A stretch of DNA of 64,000 bases from Streptomyces chrestomyceticus JCM 4735 (GTDB taxonomy: Bacteria; Actinomycetota; Actinomycetes; Streptomycetales; Streptomycetaceae). The translations under genes and the position numbers were made by a program. This document shows, piece after piece, positions 47,723 to 56,782 of the stretch. The DNA is taken from positions 7,688,001 to 7,752,000 of the forward strand of contig NZ_BHZC01000001.1 in assembly GCF_003865135.1 (NCBI RefSeq), written 5' to 3'. The first letter of the stretch is position 1; the number at the start of each line of letters is the position of its first letter. Below the pieces are notes generated by a model, which saw only the letters and a program-made list of their open reading frames with translations, did not search any database and had not been told where the DNA came from.

Positions 47723-48190
47723 ATGAATACGGAGAGTGACGGGGGAGTCGGGATCACCGCCGCGGCGGCGGCCCCGGCTGCACAAGAGGGTGCCGCGGGT
47801 GAGACTGCGAACGTGGAACAGCGGCTCGGCTCGCGGGCGCCGCATTTCATCAAGCGTTCCCGGCCCCTGCATCTGAGCTGGCAGGTCGGCATATTCATCG
47901 TCGGCCTGGCGGTGGTCGTCGGCGGCATCATCATGCTGCCGCTGCCCGGACCGGGCTGGCTGGTGATCTTCGCGGGGATGGCGATCTGGGCGACCGAGTT
48001 CGTCTGGGCCCAGTTGGTGCTGCGCTGGACCAAGCGCAAGGTCACCGAGGCCGCGCAGAAGGCCCTGGACCCGAAGGTGCGCCGCCGCAACATCATCCTG
48101 ACCAGCGTCGGCGCCGTGATCATCGCGGCCGGGCTGGCCGTGTACCTGTGGAAGTTCGGCCTGGTGCTGCCGTGGAACACGGGTGAGTGA
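47723..48190 (+). CDS. TIGR02611-type actinobacterial membrane protein
   Basis: 155 aa. After ~55 hydrophilic residues, SRPLHLSWQVGIFIVGLAVV VGGIIMLPLPGPGWLVIFAG forms a hairpin of two TM helices around the conserved LPGPGW; a third TM (NIILTSVGAVIIAAGLAVYL) ends the protein. This matches the small family TIGR02611. ATG 47723 is 7 nt after TAGGTT with no Shine-Dalgarno. Role unknown. Confidence 0.85.
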   Translation: MNTESDGGVGITAAAAAPAAQEGAAGETANVEQRLGSRAPHFIKRSRPLHLSWQVGIFIVGLAVVVGGIIMLPLPGPGWLVIFAGMAIWATEFVWAQLVLRWTKRKVTEAAQKALDPKVRRRNIILTSVGAVIIAAGLAVYLWKFGLVLPWNTGE

Positions 48191-48275
48191 CCGGCGCGCG
48201 GCCAGGTGACTGCCGCCCGTCCCCACGGGTGGTCACAAGACCCCTCCGACGTGCGGTAATGTTGGCGCTGCGCCC

Positions 48276-48347
48276 GGGCGATTAGCTCAGCGGGAGAGCG
48301 CTTCGTTCACACCGAAGAGGTCACTGGTTCGAACCCAGTATCGCCCA
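48276..48347 (+). tRNA. tRNA-Val (anticodon CAC), copy 1
   Basis: 72 nt. Acceptor GGGCGAT/ATCGCCC, D-arm TAGCTCAGCGGGAGAGC, anticodon stem CTTCG/CGAAG with loop TTCACAC (CAC), T-arm CTGGTTCGAACCCAG, discriminator A, no CCA encoded. Confidence 0.96.
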
Positions 48348-48356
48348 CACCGGACA

Positions 48357-48388
48357 ACGGCCCGGAGGTTTCCAGACCTCCGGGCCGT
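48357..48388 (+). terminator. Terminator after tRNA-Val(CAC) copy 1
   Basis: 13-pair perfect stem, 48357-48369 with 48376-48388, 6-nt loop; starts 9 nt after the tRNA. Confidence 0.8.
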
Positions 48389-48429
48389 CGTCGTTCTCCC
48401 GGTGCCTGCCGGGCGGCAGACTGAGGGGC

Positions 48430-48912
48430 ATGGCCGACTGGCAGCACGTCCTGCACCGGTACCGCTTCCGCAGCGAATGGCGGCTGCCCGCGCCGCCCCC
48501 GGCGGTCTACGCCGTCCTGGAGGACGCCGAGGCGTATCCGCAGTGGTGGCCCCAGGTGCGCCGGGTGACCCGCGTCGACGACCGCAGCGGCACCGCGCAC
48601 TTCCGGTCCCTGCTCCCGTACGTGCTGACCGTCACCGCGACCGAGACGTGCCACGACCCGGACACCGGCGTCCTGGAGATAGCGATGCGCGGCGACCTGG
48701 AAGGCTTCGCGCGCTGGACGGTGGGCGCGGCCGGCGGCGGAACGTGCGCCGTCTTCGAGCAGGAGGTCGAGGTGCGCAAGCCGTCGTTACGCCGGCTCGC
48801 GCTGCCGGGCCGGCCGTTCTTCGTCGCCAACCACACGCTGATGATGCGCGCCGGACACCGGGGCCTGGCCTCCAGACTGAGGGGAGCCGGAATGCGCGGG
48901 CGGGGAATTTGA
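48430..48912 (+). CDS. SRPBCC (polyketide cyclase/START-like) protein
   Basis: 160 aa. Helix-grip fold: RYRFRSEWRLPAPPPAVYAV LEDAEAYPQWWPQVRRVTRV is the typical N-terminal beta1-alpha1-alpha2 with WW, then an antiparallel sheet and a long C-terminal helix (PFFVANHTLMMRAGHRGLAS). It probably binds a hydrophobic small molecule; no catalytic residues are evident. It lies alone between two tRNA-Val genes. Confidence 0.85.
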   Translation: MADWQHVLHRYRFRSEWRLPAPPPAVYAVLEDAEAYPQWWPQVRRVTRVDDRSGTAHFRSLLPYVLTVTATETCHDPDTGVLEIAMRGDLEGFARWTVGAAGGGTCAVFEQEVEVRKPSLRRLALPGRPFFVANHTLMMRAGHRGLASRLRGAGMRGRGI

Positions 48913-48979
48913 TGAATGGGCCCGACGGCCTGTATTGTTCAGGTCGTTCGCGGGGGAAACCCCGGGAGCGGAAAAACCC

Positions 48980-49051
48980 GGGCGATTAGCTCAGTGGGAG
49001 AGCGCTTCGTTCACACCGAAGAGGTCACTGGTTCGAACCCAGTATCGCCCA
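48980..49051 (+). tRNA. tRNA-Val (anticodon CAC), copy 2
   Basis: Identical to copy 1 except for one D-loop base (TCAGTGGGAG here, TCAGCGGGAG in copy 1). Anticodon loop TTCACAC. 72 nt. Confidence 0.96.
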
Positions 49052-49057
49052 CCGGGA

Positions 49058-49095
49058 CCGAGGGCCGGGCTGCCAACAGGCAGTCCGGCCCTCGG
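49058..49095 (+). terminator. Terminator after tRNA-Val(CAC) copy 2
   Basis: CCGAGGGCCGGGCTGCC (49058-49074) pairs with GGCAGTCCGGCCCTCGG (49079-49095) over 17 pairs, one G-T, around AACA. Confidence 0.8.
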
Positions 49096-49145
49096 CGTTG
49101 GCGCACCGGTGCCGTAGGTCGTCGTGCGGGGCCGTACGGCGTCGT

Positions 49146-49871
49146 TCAGGCCGCGGCCGGGAGGTCCGGGCGCATCGGCCAGTGCGGGTCCACCGCCTCT
49201 TCCGTGCCGTTGCGCGCGAACCACGCCTCCAGGCCGCGCGCCTGTGCGGCGTGCCACACGGCCTGCCGGGTGTGGAGCTGCGCCGGGCTCAGCGACTCCA
49301 GCCGCTCCGCGTACCGCTGCCCCAGCGCCCGTACGACCTGGAGCGCGGCGAGGGCGTCCGCGGCGGCCTCGTGCGCGCCGGTCAGCTCGACCCCGTACTC
49401 CGCGCACAGGTCCGTGAGGGTGCGGCGGCCCTTGCGGTAGCGGTCCAGGTGCTTGTCCAGCACCCTCGGGTCCAGCACGGACAGCGGGTGGGCGCCCAGG
49501 TAGTGGGGGAGCGAGGCGGCGCGGTGCCGCCGCAGTTCACGGTCCAGAAGGGTCAGGTCGAACGGCGCGTTCATGACGATGAGCGGCCGTCCGGCGAGCG
49601 ACTGGTCGGTCAGCGCGCGGGCTATCTCCTCCATGACGGGCGCCGGCCAGCGGCCGTACAGGGCGAGGTGCCCGTCCGTCAGGCCGTGCACGGCGGTGGC
49701 CGCTTCGGGGACCGGCACACCGGGATTGACCAGCCACCGGGTGATGCGGGGGACGCTGCGCGGGGTTTCCTGGACGACCAGGGCGGCGGATACGATGCGA
49801 TCTCGCTCCACGTCGATCCCGGTGGTCTCGGTGTCGAAGGAAGCGAGCGGTCCGTCGTACCAGCACGGCAT
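49146..49871 (-). CDS. DEDDh-family 3'-5' exonuclease (DnaQ-like)
   Basis: 241 aa. The open frame begins at GTG 49877, but GAGGAG is only 2 nt from it and 8 nt from ATG 49871, so I choose the latter. Exo motifs: I LASFDTETTGID, II NAPFDLTLLDRELRRH, III HEAAADALAALQV (H-x4-D, the DEDDh class). The C-terminal ~70 residues are helical and end in SPAQLHTRQAVWHAAQARGL, a family-specific extension. Role in DNA repair/proofreading is probable; independent of a polymerase gene here. Confidence 0.9.
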   Translation of the reverse strand: MPCWYDGPLASFDTETTGIDVERDRIVSAALVVQETPRSVPRITRWLVNPGVPVPEAATAVHGLTDGHLALYGRWPAPVMEEIARALTDQSLAGRPLIVMNAPFDLTLLDRELRRHRAASLPHYLGAHPLSVLDPRVLDKHLDRYRKGRRTLTDLCAEYGVELTGAHEAAADALAALQVVRALGQRYAERLESLSPAQLHTRQAVWHAAQARGLEAWFARNGTEEAVDPHWPMRPDLPAAA

Positions 49872-50058
49872 CTTCACAACTCCTCGCGCTCATGCGGCGG
49901 GTGAGCCGACGCGGCCACCCGACCTGGTGATACCCGAGGGTTCCGGTTGTCGAACCGTCCTGGTTTGTTGACCACTTGGGACGGACAAGAACACCACAAC
50001 GGGCCGCCGCCACGACGACGGCCCCTTCGAACGACCCGGCCCGGAAGGCACTTGAGCG

Positions 50059-50625
50059 ATGACGCTCGCGCAGCCCGATCCCGGGGGACTGGTGCCCGCG
50101 CGCACGGCTTCGCTGCGCGGCGCGCTCGCCACCACGGCCTGTATGGAGACGCTCCAGGTGGGCTATCTTCACGCGGTGGCCGCCGCGTCGGGCTGCTCGC
50201 TGGCCCAGCCCTTCCCGGACAACGGCATCGACTGGCACGTCAGCCATGGCGCGCCCGGCCATGCCGTCGACGACGAAGTGACCATCAAGGTGCAGTTGAA
50301 GTGCACGTACCAGGTCGGCCCCCGGCCGCCCGGCGCGAGCTTCGCCTTCACCCTGGACAACGCCCATCTGGTGAAGCTCGCCCGGACGCCCGTGGCGGTG
50401 CACAAGATCCTGGTCGTGATGCTGGTGCCGCGGACCCAGGAGGACTGGCTGCGGGCGGACCACGACCGGCTCGAACTGCGGCACAGCTGCTACTGGATCA
50501 ACCTGGCCGGCCATGAGGTGACCGGACGGCGCAGGACCAACGTGCGGATCCCGACCACGCGGATCTTCGACGACCGCGCGCTCTGCGAGATCATGACGCG
50601 GGTCGGGGCGGGAGGGAGACCCTGA
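50059..50625 (+). CDS. DUF4365 domain protein (PD-(D/E)XK-like)
   Basis: 188 aa. GIDWHV (Asp58) followed after ~20 residues by VTIKVQLKCTY (Gln79-x-Lys81) resembles the D ... (E/Q)xK core of PD-(D/E)XK nucleases, in line with DUF4365. Upstream, GCAVAAA-type helix (METLQVGYLHAVAAASGCSL) fits the usual first helix. The stop overlaps the next start (TGATG), so a two-gene operon. Whether it cuts nucleic acid, and when, is unknown. Confidence 0.75.
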   Translation: MTLAQPDPGGLVPARTASLRGALATTACMETLQVGYLHAVAAASGCSLAQPFPDNGIDWHVSHGAPGHAVDDEVTIKVQLKCTYQVGPRPPGASFAFTLDNAHLVKLARTPVAVHKILVVMLVPRTQEDWLRADHDRLELRHSCYWINLAGHEVTGRRRTNVRIPTTRIFDDRALCEIMTRVGAGGRP

Positions 50626-51815
50626 TGCACCGGCCGACCGACGAGTACGCGTTCCGGCTTCCGGACCCGGCACAACTGGATCCGGCGGTGCTCGGCGCCC
50701 TGCTGGCGCGGCACGGCTGGCGGCGGCGGGGAGGCGCCGCCGGCCACTACGCCCGCTGGACGCCGCCCGGCGGAGCCGCCGGGGGCACCAGTCTGCTCGT
50801 ACCGCAGACCCGGACGTTCCCGGACAGCACCGACCTGATCGCGGAGGCGCTGGCCGCCCTCGCGCACAGCGCCGCGCCGTCCGCGCGTGAGGTCCTGGCG
50901 GCGCTCGCGGTGCCCAGCGACGAGGTGCGCTGGGAGCGCGAGGTCCCGGAGGACGGTATCGGCGGCACCCCGTGGGTCGCGCAGGAGCAGTTGCGTACGG
51001 CGGCCCGCTCGATGCTGATGGCCGGTGCGCTCGGCACGTACGGCAGGGCGGGCTTCTACGGCGCCCGGCACAAGCGCAAGGCCGAGTCCTTCATGGCGGA
51101 CGTGCTGGTCGGGCCCGCGCCGGCCGGGCGGCGGCTGACCGCGTACGTGCCGGTGGCGGCGGGCCGCGCGGCCGTCGCCGGGCTCCAGCGCGCGCTGCAC
51201 GCGACCCGGGACGCCACGGACTACCAGCGGGCGACCGGCGGCATGGAGGCGTTCGACGCCGCCGTGGAACTGGGGGTGTGCCATGAGCTGGCGGAAGCGC
51301 TGATCTCGCTGGTGCGGGACGCGGAGGGGGTGCGGATCTCGGTGGAATGGTCGCCGGGGGCGGGGCCGCCCCCGGGGTTCGCCGCCCGTCCCGAACCGGT
51401 CGAGTTCTCGCCCGGCGACCTGCCCGCGCTCCAGGCGGCCGCCCAGCGCTACGTCCGCGACGAGCCGTCGCTGCCGGTACGGGTCACCGGCGCGGTGGTA
51501 CGGCTGCGGCGCGAGCGCCCCGGCGGCCCCGGCGTGGTGCGGCTGCGGGTGCTGTCCGGGGCCGATGTGCTCCAGGTACGGGTCGCGCTCGACGAGGAGG
51601 ACTACCGCATCGCCGGACACGCCCATCTGGTCGGCCTGCCGATCCGGGTCAGCGGGCGGCTGGAGAGCCGGGGCGGATTCCGCCGGATCACCGGCGCGTC
51701 GGACGTCACACCCGTCCAGGTGGACGAGGCGGAGCGGGACCGGCTGCTGAAGTCGCTCCAGGAGAATCTCGACTTCTTCGAGGAGGCGTGCGGAGGGCCG
51801 CTGCCGGGCGACTGA
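50625..51815 (+). CDS. Conserved hypothetical protein, partner of DUF4365 protein
   Basis: 396 aa. Mostly hydrophilic, no TM or signal. The N-terminal part (YAFRLPDPAQLDPAVLGALL ARHGWRRRGG, TRTFPDSTDLIAEALAALAH) is alpha/beta; the last ~110 residues (LPVRVTGAVVRLRRERPGGP, VRVALDEEDYRIAGHAHLVG, LPIRVSGRLESRGGFRRITG) look like an OB-like or small barrel domain. Coupled to the DUF4365 gene by TGATG. I do not recognise the family. Confidence 0.75.
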   Translation: MHRPTDEYAFRLPDPAQLDPAVLGALLARHGWRRRGGAAGHYARWTPPGGAAGGTSLLVPQTRTFPDSTDLIAEALAALAHSAAPSAREVLAALAVPSDEVRWEREVPEDGIGGTPWVAQEQLRTAARSMLMAGALGTYGRAGFYGARHKRKAESFMADVLVGPAPAGRRLTAYVPVAAGRAAVAGLQRALHATRDATDYQRATGGMEAFDAAVELGVCHELAEALISLVRDAEGVRISVEWSPGAGPPPGFAARPEPVEFSPGDLPALQAAAQRYVRDEPSLPVRVTGAVVRLRRERPGGPGVVRLRVLSGADVLQVRVALDEEDYRIAGHAHLVGLPIRVSGRLESRGGFRRITGASDVTPVQVDEAERDRLLKSLQENLDFFEEACGGPLPGD

Positions 51816-51992
51816 CGGGTGGCGGGCGTACGGCGGGGCCCGGGGCTCGCCGCGCGCCCGCCGCTTCCGTACGGGGCCGTGGCGCGGCTGTGGCACGGGG
51901 CCGGCATAACCGTTTCGCGAGGAAGACCGGTCGCTCGGTACGATTCGCCTGCGCAGCAAACGCTGTCGCGCCCGAGAAGTCAGGAGAGACCG

Positions 51993-53972
51993 GTGTCAGA
52001 CGTCCGTGTGACCATCCAACGCGATTCCGAGCGGGAAGAACGCGTGGTGACCACGGGCACTACGGCCGCCGACCTCTTCCAGGGCGAGCGCTCCGTCGTC
52101 GCCGCCCGCGTCGCCGGGCAGCTCAGGGACCTGGCGTACGAGCTGGCCGAGGGCGACGAGGTCGAGCCCGTCGACATCGGCAGCGAGGACGGCCTGAACA
52201 TCCTGCGCCACTCCACCGCGCACGTGATGGCGCAGGCCGTGCAGGAGCTGTTCCCGGAGGCGAAGCTGGGCATCGGCCCGCCCATCAAGGACGGCTTCTA
52301 CTACGACTTCGACGTCGAGACCCCGTTCACCCCCGACGATCTCAAGCGCATCGAGAAGAAGATGCAGGAGATCCAGAAGCGCGGGCAGAAGTTCGCCCGG
52401 CGCGCGGTGAGCGACGACGACGCCCGCGCCGAGCTGGCCGGCGAGCCGTACAAGCTGGAGCTGATCGGCCTCAAGGGTTCCGCCGCGGAGGCGGCCGAGG
52501 GCGCGTCCGCCGAGGTCGGCGCCGGTGAGCTGACCATCTACGACAACCTCGACGCCAAGAGCGGCGAGCTGTGCTGGAAGGACCTGTGCCGCGGCCCGCA
52601 CCTGCCGAGCACCCGGGTCATCCCGGCCTTCAAGCTGATGCGCTCGGCCGCCGCGTACTGGCGCGGCAGCGAGAAGAACAAGCAGCTCCAGCGCATCTAC
52701 GGCACCGCCTGGCCGACCAAGGACGAGCTGAAGGCGTACCTGGAGTTCCTCGCCGAGGCGGAGAAGCGCGACCACCGCAAGCTGGGCGCCGAGCTGGACC
52801 TGTTCTCCATCCCGGAGGACATCGGCTCCGGCCTGGCGGTCTTCCACCCCAAGGGCGGCATCATCCGCCGGGTCATGGAGGACTACTCGCGGCGGCGCCA
52901 CGAGGAGGCGGACTACGAGTTCGTCTACACCCCGCACGCCACCAAGGGGAAGCTGTTCGAGAAGTCGGGCCACCTGGACTGGTACGCCGACGGCATGTAC
53001 CCGCCCATGCAGCTCGACGAGGGCGTGGACTACTACCTCAAGCCCATGAACTGCCCGATGCACAACCTGATCTTCGACGCGCGCGGCCGCTCGTACCGCG
53101 AACTGCCGCTGCGTCTGTTCGAGTTCGGGACCGTGTACCGGTACGAGAAGTCCGGCGTGGTGCACGGCCTGACCCGCGCCCGCGGCTTCACCCAGGACGA
53201 CGCGCACATCTACTGCACCAAGGAGCAGATGGCGGACGAGCTGGACGCCACGCTCACCTTCGTCCTGGACCTGCTGCGCGACTACGGCCTGACCGACTTC
53301 TACCTGGAACTGTCCACCAAGGACCCGGAGAAGTTCGTCGGCTCGGACGAGGTCTGGGAAGAGGCCACCGAGACGCTGCGCAAGGTCGCCGAGAAGCAGG
53401 GCCTGCCGCTGGTCCCGGACCCGGGCGGCGCCGCGTTCTACGGCCCGAAGATCTCGGTGCAGACCAAGGACGCCATCGGCCGTACCTGGCAGATGTCGAC
53501 CGTGCAACTGGACTTCAACCTGCCGGAGCGCTTCGACCTGGAGTACACCGCGCCGGACGGCTCCAAGCAGCGCCCGGTGATGATCCACCGCGCCCTGTTC
53601 GGCTCCATCGAGCGGTTCTTCGCGGTGCTGCTGGAGCACTACGCGGGCGCGTTCCCGGTGTGGCTGGCCCCCGTGCAGGCCACCGGCATCCCGATCGGCG
53701 ACGACCACGTCCCGTACCTCCAGGAGTTCGCCGCCGAGGCCAAGAAGCAGGGCCTGCGGGTCGAGGTGGACGCCTCCTCGGACCGGATGCAGAAGAAGAT
53801 CAGGAACGCGCAGCGCAGCAAGGTGCCGTACATGATCATCGCGGGTGACGAGGACGTCGCCAACGGCGCGGTGTCCTTCCGCTACCGCGACGGGTCGCAG
53901 AAGAACGGCATCCCGAAGGCGCAGGCGATCGCCGAGATCCTGGACGCGGTGGAGCGCCGGGTCCAGGTGTGA
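51993..53972 (+). CDS. thrS: Threonyl-tRNA synthetase ThrS
   Basis: 659 aa, GTG after CAGGAGAG; a TACGAT box (51939-51944) may be its -10. N-terminal TGS domain ([20 protein letters not shown]), editing domain ([38 protein letters not shown]), class-II core with motif 2 [30 protein letters not shown], zinc-binding Cys in PMNCPMHNL, motif 3 [18 protein letters not shown], then anticodon-binding domain. All parts intact. No T-box leader is apparent. Confidence 0.98.
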   Translation: MSDVRVTIQRDSEREERVVTTGTTAADLFQGERSVVAARVAGQLRDLAYELAEGDEVEPVDIGSEDGLNILRHSTAHVMAQAVQELFPEAKLGIGPPIKDGFYYDFDVETPFTPDDLKRIEKKMQEIQKRGQKFARRAVSDDDARAELAGEPYKLELIGLKGSAAEAAEGASAEVGAGELTIYDNLDAKSGELCWKDLCRGPHLPSTRVIPAFKLMRSAAAYWRGSEKNKQLQRIYGTAWPTKDELKAYLEFLAEAEKRDHRKLGAELDLFSIPEDIGSGLAVFHPKGGIIRRVMEDYSRRRHEEADYEFVYTPHATKGKLFEKSGHLDWYADGMYPPMQLDEGVDYYLKPMNCPMHNLIFDARGRSYRELPLRLFEFGTVYRYEKSGVVHGLTRARGFTQDDAHIYCTKEQMADELDATLTFVLDLLRDYGLTDFYLELSTKDPEKFVGSDEVWEEATETLRKVAEKQGLPLVPDPGGAAFYGPKISVQTKDAIGRTWQMSTVQLDFNLPERFDLEYTAPDGSKQRPVMIHRALFGSIERFFAVLLEHYAGAFPVWLAPVQATGIPIGDDHVPYLQEFAAEAKKQGLRVEVDASSDRMQKKIRNAQRSKVPYMIIAGDEDVANGAVSFRYRDGSQKNGIPKAQAIAEILDAVERRVQV

Positions 53973-53986
53973 GGCCACAGCTCTGA

Positions 53987-54023
53987 GCGAGGGGCGGCCC
54001 CGGAGCCCGGGACCGCCCCTCGC
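53987..54023 (+). terminator. Hairpin between thrS and the HIT gene
   Basis: GCGAGGGGCGG (53987-53997) pairs with CCGCCCCTCGC (54013-54023). It separates thrS from the next gene, which has its own -10-like TATGCT. Confidence 0.65.
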
Positions 54024-54059
54024 CGCATGCCCGCGCGACCGGGGAATATGCTGGCCCGC

Positions 54060-54605
54060 ATGACGAGTGAGCCGGAGCAGCAGATCGGAGTCGGGACACA
54101 GGACGCCTTCCAGCGACTGTGGACGCCCCACCGGATGGCGTACATCCAGGGGGAGAACAAACCGTCCGGACCGGGCGCCGAGGACGGCTGCCCCTTCTGC
54201 ACGATTCCGGCCAAGTCGGACGAGGACGGGCTGGTGATCGCCCGCGGCGAGCACGTGTACGCGGTGCTCAACCTCTACCCGTACAACGGCGGCCACCTGA
54301 TGTCGGTCCCGTACCGCCACGTGGCCGACTACACCGAGCTGGACCGGGCCGAGACCCTGGAGCTGGCCGAGTTCACCAAGCGGGCGATGACCGCGCTGCG
54401 GGCCGCCTCCGGCGCGCACGGCTTCAACATCGGCCTCAACCAGGGCGCCGTGGCCGGTGCCGGTATCGCCGCCCACCTGCACCAGCACGTCGTGCCGCGC
54501 TGGGGCGGCGACACCAACTTCATGCCGGTGGTGGGCCAGACGAAGGTACTGCCGCAGTTGCTGGCCGACACCCGCAAGATGCTGGCCGACGCCTGGCCGC
54601 AGTAG
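54060..54605 (+). CDS. HIT-family hydrolase/phosphorylase (mycobacterial AP4A-phosphorylase-like)
   Basis: 181 aa. Zinc-type CPFC (residues ~44-47), then the HIT domain with NLYPYNGGHLMSVPYRHVAD and the catalytic HLHQHVVPRWGGDTNF. In mycobacteria the equivalent gene next to thrS encodes a diadenosine-tetraphosphate phosphorylase (my recollection), and the position after thrS is kept here. ATG 54060 is 7 nt after TATGCT; another in-frame ATG at 54048 lies inside that box. Cytosolic; cleans up AP4A made by aminoacyl-tRNA synthetases. Confidence 0.92.
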   Translation: MTSEPEQQIGVGTQDAFQRLWTPHRMAYIQGENKPSGPGAEDGCPFCTIPAKSDEDGLVIARGEHVYAVLNLYPYNGGHLMSVPYRHVADYTELDRAETLELAEFTKRAMTALRAASGAHGFNIGLNQGAVAGAGIAAHLHQHVVPRWGGDTNFMPVVGQTKVLPQLLADTRKMLADAWPQ

Positions 54606-54692
54606 CCCGGACGTCGCAGCGGCGGCCGAGACACGCCCTGCGATAAATCCGACAAAGCGACAAATGCGGACACGTTGCCCTCTAATAGTGGG

Positions 54693-55517
54693 GTGACTTC
54701 CCTGCCTCGTCGCTCCGTGCTGCGCACCGCCACGGCCGTGGCCGCCGGGGCGCTCGCCCCGGGGTGCGCGACAGCCCGTACGGACACCGCGTCCGTACGG
54801 GCCTCCGGCTCCCCGCCACCGGGCGGGACCGGCCCGCCGGGCCCCGGGGCGCGCCCCTCGGGAACGGCCGCCTCGGGCGCCGCCCGGCGGGCCCGCCCGC
54901 CGACCCGCGCGCCCGGCCTGCCCGTACAGATCCAGCACGGCCCGCAGCGCGGCGACGCGGTCGCCCTCACCTTCCACGGCCAGGGCGACCCGAAGACGGC
55001 CGCCGCGCTGCTCGGCGAGGCCGAGCGGGCCGGTGCCCGGGTGACCGTGCTAGCCGTCGGCAGGTGGCTCGACGAGCAGCCGCTGATGGCCCGCCGCATC
55101 CTCGACGGCGGCCACGAACTGGGCAATCACACCCAGCGCCACCTCGACCTCTGCGCCCTCCCGGCGGCCGAGGCGTACGCCGAGATCACCGGGTGCGCCG
55201 ACCGGCTGCGGAAGCTGACCGGCACGATCGGGAGCTGGTTCCGCCCCTCCCGTACGCAGTACGCCACCGCACTGGTGACCCGGCTGGCCCGTAAGGCCGG
55301 CTATCCGCACGTCCTCTCCTACGACGTCGACTCCCTCGACGCGGACGACCCCGGCGCCCCCGCCGTCCAGCGCACCGTGCTGGACCGGGCCCGCGCGGGA
55401 TCCATCGTGAGCCTCCACCTCGGGCACCCCGGCACGGTTGCCGCGCTGCCCCCGATCCTCGACGGCCTGCACCGGCGCGGACTGCGCGCGGTGACGACAA
55501 CGGAGCTTGTGACCTGA
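54693..55517 (+). CDS. Polysaccharide-deacetylase-like (NodB fold) Tat protein with altered active site
   Basis: 274 aa, GTG 54693, 6 nt after TCTAAT (5/6 match to -10). Tat-type signal SLPRRSVLRTATAVAAGALA followed by PGC, possibly a lipobox. NodB fold: motif 2 GNHTQRHLDL (metal His pair), FRPSRTQYA, VLSYDVDSLDADDP, and GSIVSLHLGHPGT. But motif 1 reads ALTFHGQGDP where active enzymes have TFDDG: the catalytic-base and metal Asp are replaced. So the activity may be lost or changed. Coupled to the lipoprotein gene by TGATG. Confidence 0.88.
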   Translation: MTSLPRRSVLRTATAVAAGALAPGCATARTDTASVRASGSPPPGGTGPPGPGARPSGTAASGAARRARPPTRAPGLPVQIQHGPQRGDAVALTFHGQGDPKTAAALLGEAERAGARVTVLAVGRWLDEQPLMARRILDGGHELGNHTQRHLDLCALPAAEAYAEITGCADRLRKLTGTIGSWFRPSRTQYATALVTRLARKAGYPHVLSYDVDSLDADDPGAPAVQRTVLDRARAGSIVSLHLGHPGTVAALPPILDGLHRRGLRAVTTTELVT

Positions 55518-56725
55518 TGGCTGACCGGACCTCCACCCACGATCGGAAACGTGCCCGTACCGGCCGGCGGGCCGCGCTGCTGGCCGTCGCCTGCGCACTG
55601 ACGGCGGCGGGGTGCGGCGGCGGCAGCGGGCCGGAGGCCGCCGGCGGCAGCCCCGGGGCCTCCACCCCGGCCTCGCCCGCGCAGGCCGCCAAGGCGCTGC
55701 TGCCGGGCATGCCGCCCCCGCTGGACGAGCACGACGTGTACGCGGCCGACCGCCCGAACCGGCTCGCGCCGCAGGTCAGGAACTTTCCCTCGCGCGTGTA
55801 CGTGCCCAACACCGGCTCCGACACGGTCAGCGTCATCGACCCCAAGACGTACAAGGTCATCGAGACCATCCCGGTCGGGGTGCAGCCGCAGCACGTCGTC
55901 CCGTCCTGGGACATGAAGACGCTGTGGGTGAACAACAACCGCGGCCACGACCTGACGCCGATCGACCCGGCGACCGGCAGGTCCGGCCAGGCGGTGGACG
56001 TGCACGACCCGTACAACCTCTACTTCACGCCGAACGGCAAGTACGCCGTCGTGATGGCCTCCATGGACAAGGAACTGGTCTTCCGCGACCCGAAGTCGAT
56101 GGAGGTGCGCAAGACCGTCCCGGTGAGCTGCGCGGGCGTCAACCACGCGGACTTCTCGGCGGACGGGAAGTACTTCATCGTCTCCTGCGAGTTCTCGGGC
56201 GAACTGCTGAAGGTCGACACGGAGCGGATGAAGGTCGTCGGACAGCAGAAACTGCCGTTCCGGGGCGCCATGCCGCAGGACGTGAAGATGTCGCCGGACG
56301 GCCGGACCTGGTACGTCGCGGACATGATGGCCGACGGCCTGTGGGTGCTGGACGGCGACTCGTTCGAACAGCCGAAGCTGATGCCGACCGGCAAGGGCAC
56401 CCACGGCCTCTACGTCAGCCGTGACTCCAAGAAGATGTACATCTCCAACCGCGGCGAGGGCTCCGTCTCCCTGCTCGACTTCAAGAGCGGCAACCTCGTG
56501 GACAAGTGGCACATCCCCGGCGGCGGCAGCCCCGACATGGGCGGGGTGTCCGCCGACGGCAACGTGCTGTGGCTGTCCGGCCGCTACAACTCCGAGGTCT
56601 ACGCGATGGACACCCGGACCGGAAAGACCCTCGCCAAGATCCCGGTGGGCGAGGGCCCGCACGGCCTGGCGGTCTATCCGCAGCCGGGGCGGTACTCACT
56701 GGGGCATACGGGGATCTTCCGGTAG
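55517..56725 (+). CDS. YVTN-type beta-propeller lipoprotein
   Basis: 402 aa. Lipoprotein signal RTGRRAALLAVACALTAAGC (lipobox TAAGC) and a Gly/Ser/Pro linker, then a seven-bladed-type propeller with YVTN-like units: RVYVPNTGSDTVSVIDPKTY, LWVNNNRGHDLTPIDPATG, KYFIVSCEFSGELLKVDTER, KMYISNRGEGSVSLLDFKSG, LWLSGRYNSEVYAMDTRTGK. Exported and membrane-anchored. Its start overlaps the stop of the deacetylase-like gene, so the two probably act together at the envelope. Ligand unknown. Confidence 0.88.
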   Translation: MADRTSTHDRKRARTGRRAALLAVACALTAAGCGGGSGPEAAGGSPGASTPASPAQAAKALLPGMPPPLDEHDVYAADRPNRLAPQVRNFPSRVYVPNTGSDTVSVIDPKTYKVIETIPVGVQPQHVVPSWDMKTLWVNNNRGHDLTPIDPATGRSGQAVDVHDPYNLYFTPNGKYAVVMASMDKELVFRDPKSMEVRKTVPVSCAGVNHADFSADGKYFIVSCEFSGELLKVDTERMKVVGQQKLPFRGAMPQDVKMSPDGRTWYVADMMADGLWVLDGDSFEQPKLMPTGKGTHGLYVSRDSKKMYISNRGEGSVSLLDFKSGNLVDKWHIPGGGSPDMGGVSADGNVLWLSGRYNSEVYAMDTRTGKTLAKIPVGEGPHGLAVYPQPGRYSLGHTGIFR

Positions 56726-56733
56726 CGGTGCGG

Positions 56734-56772
56734 CGGCGGGCGGGCCCGGCAAGACCGCGGGCCCGCCCGCCG
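56734..56772. terminator. Bidirectional terminator between convergent genes
   Basis: CGGCGGGCGGGCCCG (56734-56748) pairs with CGGGCCCGCCCGCCG (56758-56772), 9-nt loop. Confidence 0.8.
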
Positions 56773-56782
56773 CGACCAGCGG

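Noticed and set aside
51816..51992. T-box leader upstream of thrS
   Set aside because: No T-box sequence or antiterminator-like structure seen; T-boxes in actinobacteria are mainly known before ileS.
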